From an uncultured delta proteobacterium (GTDB lineage: Bacteria > Myxococcota_A > Polyangia > Polyangiales > Polyangiaceae): 5,742 nucleotides of DNA. Of this stretch, positions 1 through 5,742 are shown piece by piece. The stretch lies in contig CAIOHM010000227.1 of assembly GCA_903858055.1 (NCBI GenBank), positions 1 through 5,742 of the forward strand, read 5' to 3'. Made by a program: the position numbers and the translations under genes. The notes beneath the pieces are model-generated. The model was not told the DNA's origin, searched no databases, and saw only the letters and a list, made by a program, of their open reading frames with translations. Position 1 is the stretch's first letter. The number at the start of each line of letters is the position of its first letter.

Positions 1-372
1 ACCATCAAGAGCGAGGACGACAAGGCCCTCCTCGTGGGCCGTGAAGTCGACGGTGGCACGCTCACCGTGCGCGTGACGCTCCCGGCGGTCGTCTCGGTCG
101 ACCTTCGCATCGTCGCACCGACGAGCGTCTCCTCGAAGCACTCGCCCGCGCACACGTACGCCGACGGCGTCCGCTTCGCGGCGCTCATGGCGATCATGGC
201 GGCGAAGAAGAAGCCACTCGTGGAGGTGAAGCTCGCGGATCTCGTGAGCGACGCCGCGTCGAAGATTGCCTACGGCACCTTCGAGCTCCCGCCGGCGCGC
301 AAGGCCGGCATCAAGGTCAAGGACGTCGCCGAGCTCGTCGAAAAGCTCCGCAACGAAGCCCGTGTCGTCTGA
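1..372 (+). CDS. etfB: Electron transfer flavoprotein beta subunit, C-terminal part (5' end outside window)
   Basis: The frame is open from the first base, giving the last 123 residues before TGA; the start lies upstream of the window. Family knowledge: EtfB is the small subunit of the soluble FAD/AMP heterodimer that takes electrons from acyl-CoA and other dehydrogenases and passes them to ETF:quinone oxidoreductase. Seen here: the VGREVDGGT and LPAVVSVDLRI strands match the conserved EREIDGG and LPAVVTADLRL segments, followed by the basic IMAAKKKPL stretch. The C-terminal arm, with LPPARKAGIKV and a final ELVEKLR helix, matches the tail that wraps around the alpha subunit. Compared with human ETFB recalled from memory, about 17 extra residues (fragment residues 41-57) lie at the edge of the recognition loop. 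The loop core RFAALMAIM is kept, including the docking leucine (fragment residue 62). It is followed by etfA after 26 nt, so the two are almost certainly cotranscribed. Identity is secure. Confidence 0.95.
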   Translation, partial: TIKSEDDKALLVGREVDGGTLTVRVTLPAVVSVDLRIVAPTSVSSKHSPAHTYADGVRFAALMAIMAAKKKPLVEVKLADLVSDAASKIAYGTFELPPARKAGIKVKDVAELVEKLRNEARVV

Positions 373-398
373 TCGAGCCCGAGAAGAGAGAGGTTGAA

Positions 399-1346
<948 letters not shown>

Positions 1347-1369
1347 CGCACCATCGGCGCGATCCATGT

Positions 1370-1412
1370 TCACGAGCCCGTCGGTGATTGCCGGCGGGCT
1401 TGTGACGTTTTT
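1370..1412 (+). terminator. Rho-independent terminator of the etfBA operon
   Basis: The arms 1370-1384 and 1391-1405 form a 15-bp stem with two G-U wobbles and no mismatches, closed by the 6-nt loop TGATTG. Five T's (1408-1412) begin two bases after the stem. It lies 23 nt after the etfA stop codon and has the full form of an intrinsic terminator reading in the + direction. It separates the housekeeping etf operon from the sensor kinase operon, so the kinases very likely have their own promoter. Confidence 0.88.
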
Positions 1413-1420
1413 GCGGCTGC

Positions 1421-1436
1421 CGCGTTGCAACACGCG
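1421..1436. repeat. Small inverted repeat overlapping the putative -35 box
   Basis: The arms CGCGT (1421-1425) and ACGCG (1432-1436) are perfect inverted repeats around a 6-nt centre that includes most of the palindrome TTGCAA. A dyad at a putative -35 box could be a repressor or activator site for the kinase operon. Short CG-rich dyads arise by chance in such a genome, so this is only a candidate. Confidence 0.25.
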
Positions 1437-1453
1437 CGAAGCTGCGATGCTCT
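1425..1453 (+). promoter_or_regulatory. Possible sigma-70-type promoter for the kinase operon
   Basis: TTGCAA (1425-1430) resembles a -35 box (TTGACA), and TGCTCT (1448-1453) follows at 17-bp spacing as a poor -10 match. This is the only gap between the etf terminator and the kinase start, so a promoter must lie in or near it unless transcription reads through. If this pair is real, transcription would begin close to the ATG at 1463, leaving little or no leader. The box matches alone are weak; position is the main support. Confidence 0.3.
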
Positions 1454-1462
1454 AGCGTCGCG

Positions 1463-3574
1463 ATGGTCGGACGCAGGGTGCGCAAAAACGTGAGGCAAGC
1501 CTTGTGCTTGCGCAGCCTGCTCGCGCTCGTGCTGCTCGTGCTCCTCGTCGCCGGTCGTGCGGCGGCCGCTCCCGTGGTCGTGGGCCCGACGTTCGAAGAG
1601 GCGCCGGTCGGCCTCGCGATGGAGCTCGCCTACGATCCCACGGGCGAGCTCACCGCCGCCGACGTGCTCGCGGGCAAGCTGGCTTTCGAGCCTTCGACGA
1701 AGAGCGCGCCGACCTTCGGGTACCGCGGCGGCGTCGAGTGGGCCCGGGTCCGCGTCGACGATCGGCGTGCGGCGCCGAGCGAGCTCGTGCTCGAGCAGGC
1801 ACAGGGGCTCACGGACGTGCTCGACGTGTGGAGCCTCGATGCAACGGGCGGCGTCCACGCGCTCCGCCGCGCCGGCGACCACGTGCCGCGCGAAGAGCGT
1901 GATTTCCCTCGTTACCGCTACCCGAGCGTGCGCGTACCGCCGGGCACCGCCGAGCTCGTCATCGCCTTTCGGAGCGTGGGCGCGCATCAGCTCGTCTATA
2001 CGTTGTATGCGCGCGAGGCCTTTCTCCAGCGCGAGTGGGTCGATGGCCTCGCGCAGTGGAGCTACTTCGGCGGACTGGTCCTGATGGGCCTCTACAACCT
2101 CCTCGTCGCGGTCGCGACGCGGAGCCGCACGTACGCGAGCTACGTCGCGTTCCTCTTCTCGTACCTCGGCTTTCAGGCAGGGATCGGCGGTCAGGCGTCG
2201 CTCTTCTTCCCCGTGCGAGAGCCCTTCTTCGTCGACTACGTGAGCCCCGGCTTCATGTCGCTCTGCTTCGCGACCGCCGGCTTCTTCGCGAACGAGCTCC
2301 TCGAGCTACCCGACCGCCGTCCTCGGCTCGGGCGTGCGATTCGCGCGGTCGCATTCGCCTTGCTCGCGTCGCCCATCGGGTTGGCGTTCGTCCCGTACGG
2401 GGTCGTGGCGCAAACCGTCATCGTGATCGGGCTCGTGTGCATCGCCGTCGTCTTCGTATCGGCGGTCGGCCTCGCGCGCGAAGGCAACCGCTCCGCACGC
2501 TTCTACCTCCTCGCGTGGTCCGCGATGATCGTGGGCACGACGCTCAACTCGCTCCGCATGGTCGGCGTCGTCACGACGAACGTGCTGACCGCCAACGCGC
2601 AGCAGGTGGGCTCGGTCATCGAGTTCCTCCTGCTCTCGTTCGCCCTCGCCGATCGCATCAAGCAGCTCCAGCACGAGGTCATCGCGAAGGGAGAGCTCGC
2701 GCTCGCGAACGCGAACGAGGCCCTCGTGCACGCGGAGGCGGCGAAGAAGGCCTCGGACGAAGCGCTCGCCGCGCGCGAGATGGCCATGCGCGAGCTCGAG
2801 GAGCGCCGGCGCCTCCAAGGCGAGCTCGACGTGGCCTCGCAGCAGCTCACGCAAGCGGAGAACATGGCGACGCTCGGCATGCTCATGGCCGGCATTGCGC
2901 ACGACATTCGAAACCCGATCGGTGCCGTGCGCGGCGCGGGCGAGTACATCCGCGACCTCGTGCCTTCGCTGCTCGGCGCGGACGACCGCGCGCGCGTGAA
3001 GGCCGGCGAGCAGCTCGACGAAGCGCTCGGCTGGGTCGCACAAGGGACCGCCTCGATGGACGCGATCAGCCTGGCCATGCGCAACCAGTCGCGCGGCGGG
3101 CAGACCGAGCTTCAGGCGATGGACCTCCGCGAGGTCGTCGACGAAGCGCTCCTGCTGTGCCGCACGCGCACCCGGGTCTTTCAGGTCGACAACCAGGTCG
3201 AGGCGGTCTCCGCCCTCGCGGACGCGACCGGCATCGGTCAGCTCGTCATGAACCTCGTCTCGAACGCCGCCGACGCGCTGAAGGAGCAGCAAGAGGCCGA
3301 CTGGCGCGGTCAGCATACGATCCTGGTGGAGGGGCGCCTCGAGGGCGACGAGGTCATGCTCGCGGTGCACGACAGCGGTCCGGGGATTCCCGAGGGGCTT
3401 CGCTCGAAGATCCTCGAGCCGTTCTTTACGACGAAGCCGCGCGGCGTGGGCACCGGGCTTGGCTTGGCGATCGTGCAGCGCGTGGTCAAGCAGCACGGAG
3501 GCGCGCTGACGATCGATCGCAGCCCCACTTTGGGCGGCGCGCGTTTCGTGGCACGATGGCCGCGAGGTACATGA
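1463..3574 (+). CDS. 7TMR-DISM sensor histidine kinase (first of a tandem pair)
   Basis: 703-aa membrane receptor kinase. It probably binds a periplasmic ligand (unknown; carbohydrate-like in some relatives) and passes phosphate from H480 to an unidentified response regulator. Domains in order: signal peptide (about 1-36; basic start, Leu/Val-rich core, ending GRAAAA); 7TMR-DISMED2-like beta-sandwich (about 45-185; FGYRGGVEWARVRV, RAGDHVP); seven hydrophobic helices near 200-219, 223-247, 259-279, 291-311, 313-338, 343-366 and 376-396, the last ending EFLLLSFALADRI, a family hallmark; coiled coil (about 397-465); DHp with GIAHDIRNP (H480, and N484 fitting the H-D-x-x-N phosphatase motif); HATPase_c with N box NLVSNAADAL (N597, N601), G1 DSGPGIP (D637), F box EPFFTTK and G2 GVGTGLGLAIV (661-671). 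All catalytic boxes are intact, so an active, possibly bifunctional kinase is expected. The ATG at 1463 lacks a clear Shine-Dalgarno; GTG at 1478 or 1490 are alternatives that shorten only the signal peptide n-region. The stop overlaps the next start (ATGA). Confidence 0.93.
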   Translation: MVGRRVRKNVRQALCLRSLLALVLLVLLVAGRAAAAPVVVGPTFEEAPVGLAMELAYDPTGELTAADVLAGKLAFEPSTKSAPTFGYRGGVEWARVRVDDRRAAPSELVLEQAQGLTDVLDVWSLDATGGVHALRRAGDHVPREERDFPRYRYPSVRVPPGTAELVIAFRSVGAHQLVYTLYAREAFLQREWVDGLAQWSYFGGLVLMGLYNLLVAVATRSRTYASYVAFLFSYLGFQAGIGGQASLFFPVREPFFVDYVSPGFMSLCFATAGFFANELLELPDRRPRLGRAIRAVAFALLASPIGLAFVPYGVVAQTVIVIGLVCIAVVFVSAVGLAREGNRSARFYLLAWSAMIVGTTLNSLRMVGVVTTNVLTANAQQVGSVIEFLLLSFALADRIKQLQHEVIAKGELALANANEALVHAEAAKKASDEALAAREMAMRELEERRRLQGELDVASQQLTQAENMATLGMLMAGIAHDIRNPIGAVRGAGEYIRDLVPSLLGADDRARVKAGEQLDEALGWVAQGTASMDAISLAMRNQSRGGQTELQAMDLREVVDEALLLCRTRTRVFQVDNQVEAVSALADATGIGQLVMNLVSNAADALKEQQEADWRGQHTILVEGRLEGDEVMLAVHDSGPGIPEGLRSKILEPFFTTKPRGVGTGLGLAIVQRVVKQHGGALTIDRSPTLGGARFVARWPRGT
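3239..3279 (+). repeat. 41-bp direct repeat, copy 1 (N-box region of first kinase)
   Basis: This stretch, coding QLVMNLVSNAADA plus part of the next codon, is identical base for base to 5260-5300 in the second kinase gene, including every third codon position. It is part of the wider kinase duplication. The protein segment is the conserved N box of the ATPase domain, so protein-level constraint plus strong codon bias could explain much of the identity; recent gene conversion is another possibility. Confidence 0.8.
3564..3567 (+). promoter_or_regulatory. Ribosome binding site supporting the second kinase start
   Basis: GAGG lies 3 nt before the ATG at 3571, inside the end of the first kinase gene. 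The spacing is short, but the ATGA overlap favours translational coupling, with ribosomes finishing the first kinase restarting here. The in-frame ATG at 3556 has no such motif and would put five extra residues before the signal peptide. Confidence 0.5.
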
Positions 3575-5598
3575 TCCGACTCGTCGCCTTGCTCGCGTTC
3601 CTCATCGGATGGTCGAGCGTGGCGCAGGCCGGTGAGGTGATCCTCGACGATGCGCACGAGGCGGTGCGCGTGGGCGCTGCGATGGAGATCGCCTACGATC
3701 CGGGCGCGTCGTTTGGCTTCGCAGAGGTGCAGGGCGGGGCGCTCGCGTTCGCGCCGGCGCCGCGAGAGGTCCCGAGCTTCGGCTACCGCGAGGGGGTCGA
3801 GTGGGCGCGCTTCACCGTGACGGACCGGCGCGCGTCGCCCAGTGACCTCGTGCTCGAGCAAGGGCAGGGCGTGGCCGATCTCGTGGAGGTCGCGGTGGTC
3901 GACGGCTCCGGTGCGCTCCATGTCGTGGGACGCGCCGGCGACCACGTGCCCCAGGCCGAGCGAGCCTTTCCGCGCCATCGCTTCCCCGCCGTGCGCATCG
4001 CCGCGGGGGCGCGCACGATCTACGTGCGCCTCGAGAGCCGCGCTTCGCACCAGCTCGCCTACGAGCTCTACACCGTGCGCTCGTTCGAAGAGCACGCGTG
4101 GGCGGACGCCACGCTCCAATGGCTCTACTTCGGCGGGCTCGCGCTCATCGGCGTCTTCAGCGCGTTCGTGGCGATCGCGACCCGCAGCGCGACCTACGGC
4201 CGCTACGTCGGTTTCCTTGCGCTCTACATGCTCTTCCAGGCGGCCTTCGGCGGTCAGCTCGCGATCTTCGTCGACGCCGCTCCTCCCCACGCGCTCGACT
4301 GGTGCGTGGTCGTCGCGATGGCCCTCACGTCGGGCGCGGCCGCGGCGTTTGGCTCGCACTTCTTGCGGCTCGAGGAGAAGCGGCCTCGCGAAGCCCTCGC
4401 GTTGCGGTTCATCGTCGTCGCCTCCGCGGCCGTCCCCGCCCTCGGCGTCGTGCTGCCGATCGGCGCCTGCATGAAGGGGAACATCGCGGTCGGGCTCCTG
4501 GGCATCGTCGTGGTCCTTTGGGCGGCGGTCGCGCTGGCGGCGCGCGGCGATCGCTCGGCGCGCCTCTACCTCCTTGCGTGGGGAGCTCTGATCGGCGGCA
4601 CCGCGCTCAACGGCTTGCGCGTGATCGGGGCCGTGCCGACGAACGCCTTCACGACGAACGCGCAGCAGCTCGGGAGCCTCGCCGAGTTCGTGCTCCTCTC
4701 GTTCGCGCTCGCGGATCAGATCCGCGCGCTTCAGGAGGAGATCATCGCGCAGGGCCATCGGGCTCTCGCGAGCGCCAACGAGGCCTTGGCCGCGCGCGAA
4801 CTCGCGATGCACGAGCTCGAAGAGCGCCGACGCTTGCAAGGCGAGCTCGACACGGCGACGCACCAGCTCGCGCAAGCCGAGAACATGGCCACGCTCGGCA
4901 TGCTGATGGCCGGCATCGCGCACGATCTGCGAAACCCGCTCAACTACGTGCAGAATGCAGCCGAGCAGCTCAAGGCGACGGTGCCCGACTTGCGCAGCGC
5001 GAGCGACTCGCGGCGTGAGGAGGCGGTCGCCGTCGTCGAGCAGGTCTCCGAGTGGGTCGAGACCGGCGCGCACGCGATGGACGCCATCAGCCTCGCGATG
5101 CGCAACCAAGCGCGTCCCGGCGGGGGCGATCACGACGAGGTCCGTGTCGCCGACGTCGTGCGCGAAGCGCTCGTCTTGTGCCGCTCCCGGACGAAGCTCG
5201 CCGAGCTCGAGGTGCAGGTGAGCGACGGCCTCGTGCGCCTCGACGCGACCGGCCTCGGGCAGCTCGTCATGAACCTCGTCTCGAACGCCGCCGACGCGCT
5301 CGCGGAGCATCGCCACGCCGCCTCGGCGCGGGCTCCGCGCATCCTCGTGCGAGCCTTCTTCGACGCGAATCGCTTCGCGCTCGAGGTGCACGACAGCGGC
5401 CCCGGCGTGCCCGACGACCTGCGCACGCGCATCCTCGAGCCGTTCTTCACGACGAAGCCCCGCGGTCAGGGCACGGGGCTCGGCCTCGCGATCGTTCAGC
5501 GGGTGATCCGCGAGCACGGCGGCACGCTGCGCGTCGACCGGAGCACGCTCCTCGGTGGCGCGCTCTTCGTCGCGCAGTGGGCCCGCGCGGAAGTCTGA
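3571..5598 (+). CDS. 7TMR-DISM sensor histidine kinase (second of a tandem pair)
   Basis: 675-aa paralogue of the preceding kinase with the same architecture. It has a clean signal peptide (residues 1-20, cut after AQA); a DISMED2-like periplasmic domain (about 30-172; FGYREGVEWARFTV, RAGDHVP); seven membrane helices near 185-203, 209-233, 243-263, 278-297, 302-324, 330-353 and 365-383, ending EFVLLSFALADQI; a shorter coiled coil (about 384-436); DHp GIAHDLRNP with phospho-acceptor H451 and phosphatase-type N454; and an HATPase_c domain with N box (N568, N572), G1 DSGPGVP (D608), F box EPFFTTK and G2 GQGTGLGLAIV (632-642). All boxes are intact. The ATG overlaps the previous stop as ATGA, so it is cotranscribed and probably translationally coupled. 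The frame is open upstream to about 2035, but that stretch lies inside the first kinase and is not coding. Relative to the first kinase it lacks 14 coiled-coil residues and differs strongly in residues 457-499. Ligand and partner regulator are unknown. Confidence 0.93.
   Translation: MIRLVALLAFLIGWSSVAQAGEVILDDAHEAVRVGAAMEIAYDPGASFGFAEVQGGALAFAPAPREVPSFGYREGVEWARFTVTDRRASPSDLVLEQGQGVADLVEVAVVDGSGALHVVGRAGDHVPQAERAFPRHRFPAVRIAAGARTIYVRLESRASHQLAYELYTVRSFEEHAWADATLQWLYFGGLALIGVFSAFVAIATRSATYGRYVGFLALYMLFQAAFGGQLAIFVDAAPPHALDWCVVVAMALTSGAAAAFGSHFLRLEEKRPREALALRFIVVASAAVPALGVVLPIGACMKGNIAVGLLGIVVVLWAAVALAARGDRSARLYLLAWGALIGGTALNGLRVIGAVPTNAFTTNAQQLGSLAEFVLLSFALADQIRALQEEIIAQGHRALASANEALAARELAMHELEERRRLQGELDTATHQLAQAENMATLGMLMAGIAHDLRNPLNYVQNAAEQLKATVPDLRSASDSRREEAVAVVEQVSEWVETGAHAMDAISLAMRNQARPGGGDHDEVRVADVVREALVLCRSRTKLAELEVQVSDGLVRLDATGLGQLVMNLVSNAADALAEHRHAASARAPRILVRAFFDANRFALEVHDSGPGVPDDLRTRILEPFFTTKPRGQGTGLGLAIVQRVIREHGGTLRVDRSTLLGGALFVAQWARAEV
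5260..5300 (+). repeat. 41-bp direct repeat, copy 2 (N-box region of second kinase)
   Basis: Exact second copy of 3239-3279, about 2.02 kb downstream, which is roughly the length of one kinase gene. Matching sequence continues less perfectly on the upstream side (a shared GACGCGACCGGC about 16 bases before the block), in line with an in-tandem gene duplication. Confidence 0.8.
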
Positions 5599-5619
5599 CG
5601 GGCCGGCACGCTCGCCGCG

Positions 5620-5638
5620 GCCTCCGCACGTGGGAGGC
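5620..5638 (+). terminator. Weak hairpin after the kinase operon, doubtful terminator
   Basis: GCCTCC (5620-5625) and GGAGGC (5633-5638) form a 6-bp GC-rich stem with the 7-nt loop GCACGTG, 21 nt after the second kinase stop. No T tract follows, so it is not a standard intrinsic terminator. It could slow polymerase or stabilise the 3' end, or mean nothing. It is much weaker than the etf terminator. Confidence 0.2.
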
Positions 5639-5662
5639 GGCTTCGACCGCGCGCGAGGAGAC

Positions 5663-5742
5663 GTGAACGATCCCACTCGCGGTCGCGGATTCTTCGCGTT
5701 TCGGCGCGATCTCGGCCTTCGGATTCCGCTCGCTTCGTGTAG
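5663..5742 (+). CDS. Possible start of a further gene, cut by window end
   Basis: A GTG at 5663 follows the purine-rich GAGGAG (5655-5660) closely and opens a frame that runs to the window end (26 codons, beginning MNDPTRGRGFFAFRRDLGLR if GTG is read as Met). No family is recognisable from so short a piece. If real, it would sit 64 nt after the second kinase and could belong to the same operon, where a response regulator might be expected. The Shine-Dalgarno spacing is too tight to be persuasive, and open frames are common in DNA this GC-rich. Confidence 0.2.
   Translation, partial: MNDPTRGRGFFAFRRDLGLRIPLASC

Noticed and set aside
2306..3496. 396-codon - strand frame antisense to the first kinase
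   Set aside because: Same shadow pattern (His/Arg/Glu-rich, no domains) opposite an intact kinase.
2035..3570. Long + frame that runs continuously into the second kinase, giving an apparent 1187-aa protein
   Set aside because: The first 512 codons lie inside the first kinase in another frame and read as Arg/Ala-rich low-complexity sequence. The signal peptide, Shine-Dalgarno-like motif and ATGA overlap place the real start at 3571.
3556..3570. Earlier in-frame ATG at 3556 as start of the second kinase
   Set aside because: No ribosome binding motif precedes it. Starting at 3571 gives a standard signal peptide and the typical ATGA coupling.
3310..5676. 788-codon open frame on the - strand across the second kinase
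   Set aside because: It is an antisense shadow of a GC-rich gene: charged, repetitive composition with no recognisable domain, and fully overlapped by a well-supported kinase.
5599..5742. Extension of the second kinase by readthrough of its TGA to the TAG at 5740-5742
   Set aside because: The kinase ends naturally after the last ATPase strand. The following 47 codons are Arg-rich with no conserved feature, and no recoding signal is apparent.

Overview
This is a very GC-rich window with strong GC bias at third codon positions, so most reading frames stay open for long stretches. All supported genes lie on the + strand. The base composition, the aerobic-type electron-transfer flavoprotein and the large membrane-receptor histidine kinases suggest a bacterium of the Myxococcota (Polyangia-like). 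That assignment is inference; no taxonomic marker gene is present.

Region 1 (1-1412) is the end of an electron-transfer flavoprotein operon: the 3' part of etfB, cut by the window start, then a complete etfA 26 nt downstream. The two subunits form the ETF heterodimer, which carries FAD and AMP and collects electrons from acyl-CoA and related dehydrogenases. A strong intrinsic terminator (15-bp stem, 6-nt loop, five T's) closes the operon at 1370-1412.

Region 2 (1413-1462) is a 50-bp gap that must hold the promoter of the next operon. It shows a weak -35/-10-like pair and a small inverted repeat. There is no convincing Shine-Dalgarno sequence, so the next gene may be leaderless or have a very short leader.

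Region 3 (1463-5598) holds two complete tandem paralogous sensor histidine kinases, 703 and 675 aa, joined by an ATGA stop/start overlap. Each has a signal peptide, a periplasmic 7TMR-DISMED2-like domain, seven transmembrane helices of the 7TMR-DISM type, a coiled-coil signalling helix, and DHp and HATPase_c catalytic domains with intact H, N, G1, F and G2 boxes. The pair clearly arose by gene duplication. The sensor and ATPase parts stay similar. The four-helix-bundle segment just after the phospho-acceptor His, which sets response-regulator choice and pairing, has diverged sharply without any gap. The coiled coils differ by exactly two heptads. No response regulator is in the window.

Region 4 (5599-5742) is a short 3' flank with a weak hairpin and a possible but unproven GTG start of another gene running off the end.

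Nothing here amounts to a wholly new system. The most notable points are the diverging receptor-kinase pair and a 17-residue insertion in the dehydrogenase-docking loop of the ETF beta subunit.
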